From Tubiluchus corallicola (Eukaryota > Priapulida > Priapulimorpha > Priapulimorphida > Tubiluchidae): a stretch of DNA of 64,000 nt. The position numbers and the translations under genes were made by a program. Every line of letters starts with the position of its first letter. Within the stretch, counting starts at the first letter, position 1. The stretch lies in assembly GCA_030141605.1 (NCBI GenBank), contig JAQGDQ010000431.1, positions 124,001-188,000 of the forward strand, given 5' to 3'. The notes under the pieces are model-generated. The model was not told the DNA's origin, did not search any database, and saw only the letters and a list, made by a program, of their open reading frames with translations. This document shows, piece after piece, positions 1 through 12,869 of the stretch.

Positions 1-313
1 ATAGCCTAATTGTCTCAAAAACGTCTAGTGCGGGCCGCTCCTATGCAAAAGTATATAAACTGTCGGCAATTGACTCAAATAACTCTGCATAATTGAATCT
101 GAACAACTTACACATGCTGACATACAAGCTACACACATGTCGTTACATGCTGGTTGGCTACACTGATGTAATGATGTAAACAAAGTGGCGACCTGCCAAC
201 TAGTAGTTATCTCGCGAAAAAGCGGACTGTGTTCATAATATGCGGGACTTTTACCGGTTCAGATTTTTCCAATATCCACAACATCGAAGTCCAGCAAACC
301 GAGATAAGAGTGT
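1..313. mobile_element. partial copy of repeat with CACTCATATCTCGG ends
   Basis: The right end (CAAACCGAGATAAGAGTG) and internal segments match the copies at 6867-7162 and 38191-38726. The left end is outside the window. Confidence 0.7.
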
Positions 314-1214
314 AAATAGCAAATGAATGACTAGTCTAAACTCATACATTTTGTAGAAGGGATGTCATGAATCTGAAATTACAAAATCCGAAGCAAAACT
401 GAATCTCGTTTTATGATAATTTTTGAATCTGAATCTCAGTTTAAAATAACTTCGAATACGGATGAAATCCAAATCTCAATTTCAAATAATTTTCGAAACA
501 GATTCGAATCTCAATTTTTAGGTACTTTTTTAAACCGAATCTTATTCGAGCACCTTTACCTGCGCTCGGCGAAAAAAACTGTGTTCATCCAAGCCAGGAC
601 GCATGCAGCGTTGTGTTAAGCAATACAAGAAATCTTAGCATTTTTGTTGAAACTAGCAGCTCAAATCGTAATGTGGTGCATGTTTTCGTGCAGGATTTCA
701 TGAGTTGGACACTTAAACTGATATTTGTATATTTCAAGTAGGACAAAATTATCAAAAAAATGCGGGTATTGGGTAATTTTGCGAAAAATTTAAAGGCAAA
801 AGTTTGTATAATTGATTTTGTAATAAAGTGCTACCATCACACTTCTGCAGTTGAAGAAAAACTTTATTTTTTAAAAAAATCGCTGCTGAATCAGGTCAGA
901 TCTAAAATAACTAAGAACATCAGCAAATCAAGTTGAATCAAAGCTAAGAATCGGATTGGGTTTGGTTTAAACATGATTTATTGAACGTGTAACATCTAGG
1001 TTTGAAACAGACAGTTTTACAACTGATATATGTTCTCCCCTTAGTGGGAGCGAAAAATTGGATTTGAGGCTCAAGTTCTGCAGGAGTTTCCTAACATTCC
1101 TAACGTGACGACCTAATGACCACTAACAAATATTAATATTTTTGTCATTTCAGGTCTTATACTGAAATTTTGAAAATGTCTCCACAGCACACATTTCATC
1201 CGAATGTAACATAC

Positions 1215-4200
1215 CAAAGTCTTGGTCTAATTCAATGGCTTTGTTGCAGTCTTTCAAGCCGAGTCCAAACTCCGCTAACTTGGTGTAAGCTGCCGCACGG
1301 TTGCTGTACAATTTGGCATCTTCAGGATTCCGCCGGATTGCTTCCGTGTAAAATTTAACAGCAGCTGGATAGTCGCCTGTAATTAAAGTTATACTGGCAT
1401 CTATTAGCTCGACACGTTTTTAACGTAGATAGCAGCACACAAGGAATAAATCTCACTGTGAACGGTATATATCAAAGAATTTCATTGCCACAATAAAAAG
1501 ATTTTTAAGCAGGTAATAGTAGCTACTAGCGACATAATAAAATTAACGTACTACAGAGAGTTTTGTTACAAGCCAAATTGTATTACCGGGTTTCGACTTT
1601 GTCTAGTTATGAGAACAACATAAAAAAGAAAAAGAAATAACACAGCTAAAAACTTCAATTCCAAAGTTTACAAATCAAGTTAATTATTTTTGCTTTCTTG
1701 ATTTGACTAAAACGACCTATTGGACGAAAGTGTGGCTGATTTCGCTTCAATGGACAAGTGTCACTGTGTTTAAAAACATGATCATACTACTAAAACGGCC
1801 TATATTTTCAATCAGACACTGGCAAGTGTACTGTAGCACTTCTAAATTATAACAAACATTTCAACTAAACCATCAACTGGTCAGTCAATAGGACGTTTAC
1901 CTTTTTTAAAACACTCGTTGCCCTTTGACTTTTCCTCTAATGATTTTGCTGGGTCGATGTAAGCCTTCTCTTCTTGTTCTTTCAACATTTTCTCTGCCTA
2001 AAATACGAACGCAGACGTATAAACAATAGGCGCGCACCGAAATTCGGAAGACGGATTTCGGGTGCCAAAGTACAACAAATTTTCAATTTGGTTCATTTCA
2101 TTGCTAGAAAGTATTCGGTAAAGATCAGTTTCTTCGATTTTTTTCTGTAAGAAATCCGGTTTTGGTTGAGTTCAACAAAAGCGTAATGCCAAAACTTCGA
2201 TTTAGTCTTTCATTTTCAAGTTCTGTGCTGCACCTGGACGCCACGAAGATGTTCACTTGTCATTCATTTCTGCAATGCATGTACATGTGGTTTTACTATT
2301 AATTTTGCAGAAGGTGTAAATCTTGGAACGATTGTAAATAATTATTTTCACAGTTTTAGTTTTTAGTGAATTTAACGTAACCGTGGAAACTGCGGGTAAA
2401 CAACGTATTGCCAATGTGCGACAATATGGCTAGCGAGATGTTAAGTTTTGATTATTATTATTAAGCGTTAACACAGTTTTGAAATTCATTGAGATTAATC
2501 AGAGATTATAATTAGTAACTCCTTATCCATATCTTATAAAGCAACAACTCCATGTGCACGTAATGTGTAATGTGTTATGCGTATAGACTGTTTCCATGCG
2601 TCCGAAAATGCCACATGTATTAACAAAGCTCAAGGCGCATGTTCCGTCAGTTTTGATTGCAACTCATGAAAATTGTAAGCAATAATTTTTGGAAAAACCA
2701 TGTCAAAATTTAAGCATGACAATTTGCTTATTATAGCCAATTATTATTATTATTATAAGCGACATTTGCTTATTATAGTACTATTAGACGGAAAAGAAAA
2801 CACAAGTTTTGAGTGCATAACATTTTGCAGGGGAGAGAACAATATGGCATGTATCATCATTTAGTGAAACAAATACAGTTAGATGCACAACACATACCTA
2901 CATGGTTCTTCCACCTCTCAAAAACTCAAATGGAAAAAATATTATTGTCTATAGGTCCTAAAAGTGACCAAAACTCACCTACCTAGAATTTTCAGAAAGC
3001 TACCAGAAGCTTGAAAACTCGCTATAATCACCTAGGCAACGGTGGTTTCACATCTGCGTTTTGCTGCGTGATGCGTATTCAGATGATTGTGATTACATTT
3101 GAATGAATACGGATCACACATCATGCATTATGCACACATGGAAACACTTCTACATGTCTAAATACAAACTGTTGTATACGTATTACGGATCATGCATCAC
3201 GCATTACGTACACATGGAGTCATACATTAAGACTTCAGTATATTTTCTTACGCATCTTGTTCAAAAGCGTTAATTTTACACACCTGATGTAATTTATTTA
3301 GAATGTCTGGAGTTCTGTGTTCTGTTAATGATTTGTTAAATGATGCTACAGCCTGTCGTAGATCATTCATCTTCATGTGCGCACTGCCCATCCTTCCAAG
3401 TGCTCTGTCCAACAAAAATAAACTTAAGCTAAAATTCAAAGAAATATAATACATATCCAAGTCATTTTATATGTGTGTGTGTGTGTGCGTGTGCGCGCGT
3501 GCTGTGTGTGTGTGCTCTGCCTATATAAACTGGTTGTACGTTTTTAAAAATTCACCACTGATGACGACAGCAGTAGCTCTATCGGAACATTTGACACGAT
3601 TTTTAACTACGTAAATTAAAAGTTTTAACAAATTTATAGTGTTTTAACTATAATACCCATCATTATAATAATTCCTTCAACAATTTTGCGCTCAACTTTA
3701 AAGCACAAGACAACTCTCTTAATGAACAAAGTTTTTAAAACATCTTGAAATTTTGTACCACTTACATGCTGCCTTATTGCACAGAGTGCTTGCGCTAGCA
3801 GGAACGCTGTATAAAACTAGTAAATTTACACTCGCGTGACGACCGTTAGGCAAAGCCATTTTGACGGCAAGTTGTTTGAAACAAGGTTAGATAACAATAT
3901 ATAATACAATTTATAATAGTCTTTTTTCTTTCGTTCTTTTTTAATATTTATACGGGACCAGAGCACGTGAAGATAGTACTGTTTGCTTCACAGCCCAGCA
4001 CAGTGCACTCCAGCAACGCATTGCTTGGCTGTTGTGCACATGCAGCCATGCGCACATGTCGGAGCCCAGGTAGAGGAAGTACTGTCACAGTTTGTCGTCA
4101 GCTGTCACATGCTTAACATAAATGGATCAAAAGCTAGAACTGCGAAAATTTTGGCTATTACTAAGCAAAAAACAATGTTTTTGTTTTAAGATTTCATCAA

Positions 4201-7200
4201 GTTTATGTATAAACTTTCGTACGTTTGTTTGTTTAAAATTACAATTACAAATTATAACGTGAAACTTACAATGTCTGTAAGATATGAAAATTACACATGT
4301 CTGTTTCATTATACACAGTAATATCAAAACAGTGGCTAACAATTTTCTGAAGCAGCACCCCAGTAATTTTTGCTACGAGTTGTTGCTGTACTGTGTTAAG
4401 ATTGAAGCAAGCATGCCTCCAGCAGTGCTGACACCTCACTGCTCACAGTAGATCCAAATAATTATCAAATAGCACCATGCGAGACTCTGGACATTAAGAA
4501 TTAGAAGAATTTTTGTTTAACTCGGGAAGCAATATAGCAACTCATTGAGTTAACTTGCAAACTTACTTGGCAATGTTTTTAAAATCGGCTCGGTGTTCTC
4601 GTCCGACTTCGATAGCCTTTGTACACTCTGCAACGCACTCGTCAAATTTCTCTTGTTCAAAATACACGGCTAAAAACATAAAGCGATTGTAAATTATACC
4701 ACCAGCGAGTTAATGTACGTTGCTTGCTGTGAGTTCAATGGAATAACGAACTTAGGAAACTGAGGAAATAACTGACAACAAAACTGGCCGTTATAAAATA
4801 TGTGCTAGTTTTAAGGTAACAATTGCAATCGCTGAAACTAAACCCTCTTCCGACTTTCTTCTGCCTTGTATCTTAGGGTTGCGAGATTAGAAAATTAGAA
4901 ATACGGGACACTCTTAAAATATCTTTCTGTATTACTACATTCATAAATTTATACACACCTACACACACAGAGTACCATATTACAATAATATAAAAGGAGA
5001 GACATAAGCTAAAAACATAAAGCAAGGATTTTAATGGGTTATGAGAAAAACAAAAGTAAAATCATTTGAACATTATTTAATACAAGCTAAAACAATTGTG
5101 TAAAGACGAAATCATTTGAAAATATTTATTTAATACAAACAACAGCGAAATATCATTATTATTATTTAATACAAGCAATATAGGTAATAAAAGAAATTCT
5201 GAAAAAGTGAAATCACTACAAAATTCTTATTCAATAGAAACAATATAAAAAGTGTATTATTTAATACAAACAATACAGAAAATAAATTAAAAATTTTGAA
5301 CGGTCCCGGAATGGTCACTACGGGACACGGGACAAAATTATAAAATATTTGACATGTCCCGTATAAAAAGCAGGTCTGGCAACCCTATTGTATCGTGATG
5401 TTGCTTATCCAAACATGACAATACAATTTTACAGGCGTTGCCACTTCTTAACAAATACGACAATTAGTCACACTTAAATTACAAAAATAAATGGAAATTT
5501 TAAGGCTACACTGCTGAGGATTATTTAGCACATGAACTATACTGGTCACTTCTTGGTGGGAACCATAAACATGTTTTTAATGACAGTAAAATGAAATACG
5601 TTGTAACATAAACCTTTAACGATTTAAACTGCTCATGCTGTAAGATTGTTTCGTGAGGATCATTTTGATACCAAGCTCATTGCTGCATAGTATTTCTAAC
5701 CTGAGATAATCCATGCTGAAGTTGAAGTGCAGGCTACGCACTCAAAAACTTAATCTTGTGAAAATCGTTGTTAAAGGGCAAGAAAAGGGGTACCTGAAGT
5801 AGGTTTCAGAAAAATCACCTTAAAAAATTATATTACTTTATAGCTATTTCATACGTTTATCGCATTCACATTGAAAGGAATTTTTGTTTGTTTTCATTTT
5901 AAATCTCCCGCAATCCTGTTCCGAAGTCGCCATTACATGACGTCACTACGCAAACATAAATAAGTGAAAGAAAAGTAAAGGTTTAAAGTCTTATTTAAAC
6001 TATTTTAGCCAAATTTTTTTCTGTGTTTCTTAACACCTAGGAGAAAAAAGGTAAACTGGATAAATACTACTAAAACCTGGGGAAAACGCTATGGAAAACT
6101 ACCGAAAGTTTTGGCTACGAAACTTAATCATTTTGAACGAAAACGAAACTCAACCGAAAGTGCAATTATCGGCAAACCGAAACGAAATTTTCATTTTGGC
6201 AACATCCTGTTTGGAGTTCTACTGGTAAATGGCAGAGTAAAAGCTTACCTGCTCGGTTGCTGTGAAAGCTCATTTCTGATGAGTCCAATTCAATCGCTTT
6301 TGCATAGTGACTTAAAGCAGTCTCAAAATCTCTCTTCTTATACGCCGCATTTCCTTTCTCCTTTTCTTCCACTGCCTAAAAATCAATAACTTAAACAATG
6401 TTATACAAAAAATTATTTTGTATAGCATATAAATATGACCAGAAAAGTTGGCCTAGTTCAAGTAAATTGCAATATTGCATTGTTTTACAGTCCCCAACTT
6501 AACTGAAATTTAAAAAATTATATTAATAAAGATACTAATAGTTAATTTTTTACATTATATTCACCATTAATATAAATCTATTAACTTAAAAACTTAAAAA
6601 CAATCGGAAACTTGTAGTGTAGTCTCACTTTTGCAGCAAACTAATAATTTAAACTAAACATAAATTAGTTTTTTTCCACAAAATTTGCTGCATCATTCAA
6701 AACTATTTCTTATATATTCCGATAAAGCTTTGGCTGGCTAAAGTTTACAATTCCCCACACACAAGAAATTGGTTCATGAAGCGGATTAGGGTTAGATTAG
6801 AGTTAGGATTTGGTTAAGGTAAGGGTTGGGTTAGGGTTGGACTAGAGTTAGGGTTGGTTTAGTGTACACTCATATCTTGGTTTGACAGACAAAAGCGGAG
6901 ATACGTCAGTCCAAATTTGCCGATTGTCTGATGTAGAATCAATTGCCTAATTGTATGAAAAACGTCTAGTATGGGCACTCGTATGCAAAAGTGTATAAAA
7001 ACAGTTGGCAACTGACACAAATAAACCACTTAAACATGCTGATGCAAACAAAGTGACGGCCTGAAGAATAGTGGTCAGCTCGTGAAACATTTAACGGTCC
7101 AGATTTTGTCCGATTTTTACGATATCCGTAAAACCGAGGTCCGGCAAACCAAGAATTGAGTGCATTTAAATTGTGAGGGGAATTGTAAACTCCTTCCATA

Positions 7201-8509
7201 AAAATCAAGAAGTTAATTAACGAAAAACAGGATGATTTTTCATTTCCGGCGACATTTTGAAATACAGTAAAGGGTATACACTTTAGCACCTGTAATAATG
7301 CCAAAGTGCTTCTGATAACTAAACAACATTCTTAAATCAATGGCCAGCAAGCACCGCAGACATCAGGCTGAGCATTATTTTTTAATGTGTACTTTGCATA
7401 GCATTCACAAGTCGGCAATTCATGTATGCTGAATCTCCGTTTCATGAGGTTCATTTTGATACCAACTTCACCACTCAGTGTTATTTCTAAGCTGAGATAA
7501 TCCATATTGAAGTTGAAGTGCAGGCTATACATAGAAAAACATAACCTTGAGAAAATCGCTGTTAAGTCAGCCACTGTTTTTTGTCGCATCTCTACAAAAC
7601 ACTTAGCAAAGTTTAGTTCTGTACGAAAGTGTGGATTTCACAAGAGCACATTGAAGGAGTGTTTAAATCCAGTAGATGGCTCTTCCTGACGAAGATTTGG
7701 GCTTGGCAACAGAAAACCCGAAGCAAAATTATTGCTTCCACAAGCTACTATTGGAGTTTGAAGGTACAATTTTTTTACAATTGCAATACTAGTTTCTAAG
7801 CCTGCGAGAACTGGGTATGGGGTTATAAAATTAAATTTTTAGTGCTTTGCAAACATTTTCTTGATAATTTGATACTAGAATATAAAAGTCCAACATATGT
7901 TGCATTTGTTTTTATAAAAAAAACAGAAATTGACATTTGAGTACATTTTTGGAGCAGTCTACCTTTTTTAAGCATCATAACGCAGTTTTAACTATGGCAA
8001 CTTATGGACGGTTTTGGTTTGCAAGCACACTAACAGAGCTCACAAACACATTGCAAGTGTTTGTAAAAGTAAAAACTGAAATTCAGTGGCATTGTACAAT
8101 ATTGTTTAACAAGCTACCGTCATCATTATGCGATTTCACCAAAAGTGTGTGGCACATCATAAGTGAACTAAGAAACACAGCACCTGTTTTCCTTGGGAAG
8201 TGCAAAGCTTTCCTAGGTGGAATTACGCGAATAACGAAATCGAAGTAACAAGGCGCGCGCAAACCTAAAATAAAAATAAAATTCCGTGGTGCCCAGTACA
8301 ATTCTTTCACACAAGTTACTCTTAAAACACAATTATGTTAGCCTTCAGTATTTTATACGTTAGATTTCTTTAAGCTATCGTTTATAATCGATTACAGTTT
8401 TCTTCCCTTCAAGTTGAAACCAAGGCAAGAAAGCGGTAGTTGGTACTGTATACTCCTACAACAGCTTACTAATGCAGACCCAAAAACTTACCTGTGTTTT
8501 ATTACTCAT
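1215..8509 (-). CDS. STIP1: STIP1/HOP Hsp70-Hsp90 organising co-chaperone, TPR1-less form, 3' part off the left edge
   Basis: Cytosolic adaptor whose TPR domains bind the EEVD tails of Hsp90 and Hsp70. Exons, in transcript order on the minus strand: 8509-8492, 6375-6249, 4669-4567, 3404-3284, 1997-1901, 1376-1215. All have GT/AG borders, and phases chain without a break through 209 codons. The first exon encodes only six residues (MSNKTQ) and then joins TPR2A. The five carboxylate-clamp residues of TPR2A are present (K11, N15, N46, K83, R87) with the same spacing as human HOP. TPR2B starts near residue 140, with K146, N150 and N181. An in-frame TAG lies 36 nt before the ATG, so no longer N-terminus exists in this frame. 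The TPR1 and DP1 modules of most HOPs are absent. No TPR-like exon is visible in 6376-8491, which is largely repeats. The last visible exon ends at a GT donor; the rest of TPR2B and DP2 lie beyond the window. Confidence 0.93.
3536..3660 (+). mobile_element. single copy of the CTGATGATGACAGCAG repeat
   Basis: Contains ACCACTGATGACGACAGCAG...ATCGGAACATTTG and then AGTTTTAAC...GTGTTTTAACTATAA, the same order as the arms at 41759-42552. In a STIP1 intron. Confidence 0.6.
5640..5770 (-). mobile_element. partial TGTGTGCTTGC-family MITE interrupted by a TTAA element
   Basis: Matches the inner part of the family (best copy 51521-52099) in reverse orientation. It stops exactly at a TTAA, where the TTAAAGGGCAAG element starts at 5771. 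Confidence 0.6.
5771..5990 (+). mobile_element. TTAAAGGGCAAG-type TTAA element, left part
   Basis: The segment starting TTAAAGGGCAAGAAAAGGGG is closely repeated at about 45436-45640, including the shared CTTAAAAA...TTATA and CATTTTAAATCTCCCGC blocks. The right end is not identified. In a STIP1 intron. Confidence 0.6.
6745..6866. repeat. telomere-like TTAGGG variant array with conserved flank
   Basis: A degenerate GGGTTAGGGTT/GGGTTGG array follows the flank TTTACAATTCCCCACACACAAG...TTCATGAAGCGGATT. The same flank occurs at about 14655-14705 and 47535-47585. Confidence 0.5.
6867..7162. mobile_element. short MITE with CACTCATATCTTGG inverted ends
   Basis: It starts CACTCATATCTTGG and ends with the inverted CCAAGAATTGAGTG. 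About 296 bp, non-coding. It is an internally deleted relative of the 536-bp copy at 38191. It lies in STIP1 intron 1. Confidence 0.75.
7410..8040 (-). mobile_element. TGTGTGCTTGC-family MITE, reverse copy
   Basis: Aligns by eye with 51521-52099 in reverse. It contains the family's conserved block around GGGCTTGGCAACAG and ends near TTGCAAGCACAC at about 8030. In STIP1 intron 1. Confidence 0.7.
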
Positions 8510-8636
8510 TTTCAAGCTCCGGTAATTTTTCAGTAATAACAACTATTCGCGAGAAAGTTTTAAGGTATTTAATGAAGATATTGTATTACAGGAACATAAA
8601 TTTCATACACCGGAGTGACTCACGTGTATTCAGCGC

Positions 8637-8649
8637 GAAGCTTCTAGAA
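8637..8649 (-). promoter_or_regulatory. perfect three-unit heat-shock element upstream of STIP1
   Basis: The sequence reads GAAGCTTCTAGAA, three alternating inverted GAA units at 5-bp spacing, the consensus HSF trimer site. It lies about 130 bp upstream of the STIP1 ATG on the minus strand, where an HSF-responsive promoter site is expected. An E-box CACGTG is at 8621-8626. HOP genes are known heat-shock targets, so the position supports both the gene start and its regulation. Confidence 0.75.
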
Positions 8650-8758
8650 AGCAAAAACATGCAACACTGTTACTCTAATTTGCTATTCGGCTCGTTTTGT
8701 TTCCTACACTATCTTGCGAGCTCTCTTCAGAAGCGCTTGACCAAGATTCAGATAATTG

Positions 8759-9426
8759 TTAAAGCAAAACCGGACCTAATCTTAAAACTGTAGGTCAGAA
8801 TAATCTGCTGTTTAAAATATTGAAAGGGAACACCATATTTTTTCAAAAGTGACTTATGTGAAAGAATTATTGCCACACAAACACATTTCGCGTTTGCGTT
8901 CTTCACATTTACATGCATTTCGTCATTCGGTAGTTAGAAGGACACTATTGTGAGTTAGAAGGAAGGTAGTTAGAAGGAAACTATGACGAACTAGCGCCTG
9001 CACTTTGGAAACACATTACACAAAAACAGGTACTGTACCTCTTGGTCCAGATGTGTTGGCTTCTGACGAACTATGCACGTTCCACATCTCATGCGTAAGC
9101 ATAGCAGTGAATTTGAAATTTGAATTTTTATCCTAAAACATGCCTAGTTTTGGTACAACACACTGAATATCTTACAGTAGCACTGTAATTCAATTTTCGC
9201 TTTCGCAAATACGTGCAACACATTCGTAGAATATTTTTGTTGTTGAAACTGATGTTAGTTTGCGATGTCATCAATAGATGGGCTCAGCCGCCATTAATTA
9301 TTGAGTTTTTAATCTATTATTTCAGTATCAGAAACTCTTTTGCAATGTTAATCGTGCTAAAATGTATACTTTTTATCTGGCTTGAAAATTGGGTCGTATG
9401 TGAAAAATCACCCTGTCTTCCTTTAA
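8759..9426 (-). mobile_element. 668-bp TTAA-bounded element
   Basis: It starts TTAAAGCAAAACCGGACC and ends CACCCTGTCTTCCTTTAA, with TTAA at both borders and an imperfect inverted terminus (AGCAAAACCGG / AGGAAGACAGG). Apparent ORFs inside recur only because the repeat recurs. It starts about 110 bp upstream of the STIP1 heat-shock element. Confidence 0.7.
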
Positions 9427-9429
9427 AAC

Positions 9430-10870
9430 AGGAAATTTTTAATTAAACACCAAAATTGTTTAATAATGTGAATAAATTATTATGGGAAAAATTGAAATAG
9501 TGTTATTTAGTGAGATGCGAAAGGCCAATTAAAGGCTTACTGAAAAAGCATTTGGTTCACTCAAACCACTCATCTTCCTGGTCTGCAGGAACCAAAGGTT
9601 CATATGTGCGCCCTTTTCAAATTATCGTTCTAGCTAAATTACTACTCCTCCTCATCCAGTTACGTTTTGAATTTTCTACTACTATCTTTCACTTTCGCTT
9701 TTGGCTTTGTTGCTACCAATTTCTCTTACCACAAATGGTTTTCATGCCATTATCCGACGCCTACCAAAGTTCTATTTTACTGTTTCATTGTTTATTCAAT
9801 CCAAGAGCCAATAATACAGTGGTGATATATTATATATAAAACTACATCTTATGCATTCTGTGTATATAATATTTATATATTGCACAAAAATTCATATAAA
9901 TAACATGGAAATAATTTTAAATAAGATATAGTTTGACGACTATAACTTTGATCAGCAAATGATTGTCGGCTCAGATCAAAAGTCAAACTTGTAAGATCTG
10001 AACCGAGCTGGCAATTTGGAATAACTGGCGTGCAAGAGGTGCAAGATAAAAGGAAAGAAAGCTTGAGAGGACGGGAAATGAGTGAGAAGGTTTAGTGAGA
10101 AGATGATGAAAAAAATAGATAATGACAAAATGTATATGGATTAGATTTACACTAAAATTTTAATAGATATTTAGATATTTATTAGTGTCAAACGTACATA
10201 CAATACAAGAAAAAATACAAGACACAAATACAATTTCGATTTTGAAATATACAAGAAAAAACAAAACATACATACAATTTCAATTTTGAAATATAATGAC
10301 ACTATATACAAACAAAACAATTACTAATAAAACAAATGTTATTAAATCTTCCTGTTAGTTATATCAGTTATTTAAAAGAAATGTTTAATGGATAGTATTT
10401 AAAATAAATTGTCATTCGTTAGGCCTCATTTTCAATGATAAGATCATTATATAGTATATTGTTCATCATGTCTTAAAAACATAATGTACATATTATTCAT
10501 TATCCATTGCACATTATAATGAAACTTTTTCAACATAATCGATAGATGCCTTAATTGCTCCTAAACCATTACTTCCCATCAGGGATAAAAAATTTGTCAG
10601 CATCGCTCGGAAGGAAAAATTCTGGTATAATTACCTTGATGCGATTATATAATTTTCCTCTAAAGTCATTTTAATGTGGGCATTTTATAACAAAGTGTAA
10701 TTCGTCAACGATTTCATCTCTTGAAGAGTATGAGCATAATTATACGATTCTCAGCTGGGATCTTTCTTGGTTTAACGTATCTCCTCCCTCAGTAAACAAA
10801 GAATGAGAGCTGATTTTCAGTTTTGTAAATTTTATTATAGCATATTTGGAATAACAAGAAAATAAATACT
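9430..10870. other. intergenic, no gene seen
   Basis: AT-rich sequence between a TTAA element and the LINE remnant. The longest open frame (9510-9839) has no recognisable features. Confidence 0.6.
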
Positions 10871-11690
10871 TTTCTAGTTGATATTGTTTTTTTGAAGGTT
10901 CGATACGTTCACAGTCTGTTTTGTCATTATGTTTTGAATAACGTTCGCGGGTTTGTTATCATTATGGGTTTCTTCTTTCCAAAACAGAGTATAACCAGTT
11001 TTTATTTTTTCTTCTAAGTAGTCGCTTAGGTGAAAACGTTGTTTGGCTATTTCAAACATGTTCAAAGCCATATACATAGTATATACTTAACAAAAGTAGT
11101 CCAACAAAAGCAGTTCTCAGCTAAGTTTCGGTTTTTGTTATAAGCTTGGAATACATAACTATCATAAGGATGGCTAATAAAATGTATCCAGTAGCGGATT
11201 GTATCCTTAATTATTTTAACATAAATGGAGAAAACGGCCCAGTTCTGCCCTAGGCGCATATTTGCTTAAATTGTTATTGACATTCAAAAGAAATCTGCAT
11301 AATTTAATATTGGCCTCTTTGCTTGGCATACTACCAAATTTAGTCTGAATATGCGGGGAATTGGTTTTAATTTCAATAATGCTAGGTCCCCATGCACAAG
11401 AGCCATATAGCATGATAGGTTCTACAGTATGTTGAAAAAATTTGATAATAGTAAGTAGGTTTGCACAGTTTGAGATGTACTTTTCATGCAGTAAAAAGCT
11501 TTTAGGCCTTTGTCTTTTAGTTCGGTACAGCGCTGCCTGACAGCACCAGATGCAAAGAAGTCGACCCCTAAGTATTTCTAGGATTGAACTATTTTCAGCT
11601 TATCAAACACATAGGTGAATTTTAAGTCTTTTAGAATTCTGCCTGCTTTGTTAAAAACAATCATTTCTGTCCTTTTAGTGCCTTTTTAAT
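10870..11690 (-). pseudogene. LINE reverse transcriptase remnant (C-terminal half)
   Basis: Broken frames on the minus strand read, in order: TEMIVFNKAGRILKD, then KYLGVDFFASGAVRQRCTEL, then IMLYGSCAWGPSIIEI, then IKLCRFLL, then DTIRYWIHFI. This is the usual order in the region after the catalytic motif of CR1/Jockey-like non-LTR retrotransposons. Frameshifts and stops show it is dead. Confidence 0.75.
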
Positions 11691-12617
11691 ATTATTAACA
11701 AAGTGTAAAAATTCTCAGAAACGGATGTACGGCAACTATTTTAAATATAGTTTAAGTTAATTTTCTGTGAAATGTTACCTGCAACCAGCCTACACGAAAA
11801 ATTACGACTGCTTGTTAATTTAATTTAGCTGGCAAAGAATACATTCATAAACACTATACAATTATAATATTATTATACCTATCTCTGTAATTAATTTCCG
11901 CGGTATCTGGGTTTATATATTTATTTATTGATACAATATAAGTTTCAGGGCTACTGCTTCACTCTCGGCGATCTATGCATGTACATTAAACAAAATTTCT
12001 CGATTTGGTGTCCCAGTTCTGACTGACAGTTTATTTTTTAAACCAGGAGGAATTGGGGGGGGGGGGCGAAAAACCTACCTACAGGCAAACCGGATGTGAA
12101 TTTTCACTCTAGCATGTAGTATACAATTAGTCAGAGTTATTTTGCTACAAGTGATGTACTTGTATCACTCACTATATTTTGAATACACGCAACAATGGAA
12201 GTTGACTTGTAAGTCTCTATACCAATTGTCACCAAGGGGCATGCAGAACACACACAGACGCCAGCAATCACACATGCACTCACCCTCACACACAGTAGTA
12301 ACGTATGTCGTATATAGAAATATATCACATGCATTGTGTAAAATATAGAAATGCAAAAAATAAAATAGAATTAGCAATGCTGTTTTGCCACACGGATAAA
12401 TCACCGGCTGCAATCTTGCCTTGTGATTAGTTTAAATGAGCCATGCCCATTTTAAATGGATGTGGCTGTACCAGCACATGCACGCACTCATGTTCCTTGA
12501 GTTATGCAAATTGTTTTAGTTCTATCGCAATAGTTGAAACAAAAGTACATGCTTAGTCAACTGGGTTGAAAACAGATTATATCTGTGGTTGAAAATGATT
12601 TTGTTGTTTTTTCTCTT

Positions 12618-12643
12618 ATAATAATAATAACAACAACAACAAC

Positions 12644-12700
<57 letters not shown>
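12618..12700. repeat. (TAA)n microsatellite with CAA interruption
   Basis: About 80 bp of AAT/AAC triplets. The open frame across it (poly-Tyr on the minus strand) is an artefact. Confidence 0.95.
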
Positions 12701-12869
12701 CTTTATTTGAAATTGGCTTTGAATTCAACAGACAACACAAACCTGTAACTTGACTTATTTTCGACTGTAAGCAACAAATTAGAACCACATAACAGAAACT
12801 ATTATTGCACCACTTTTACCCTAAATACCACGAGGCAGGCAGGGCACCAGCAGGTAAGATTTTTAAGTC

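Noticed and set aside
6966-7304. 112-codon minus open frame
   Set aside because: Spans a MITE and adjacent repeat; recurs only where the repeat recurs.
9213-9446. Hydrophobic open frame shared with 23164-23394
   Set aside because: Similarity comes from the TTAA repeat, with stops and frameshifts between copies; not a conserved protein.
12522-12788. Poly-Tyr open frame on the minus strand
   Set aside because: Translation of the (TAA)n microsatellite.
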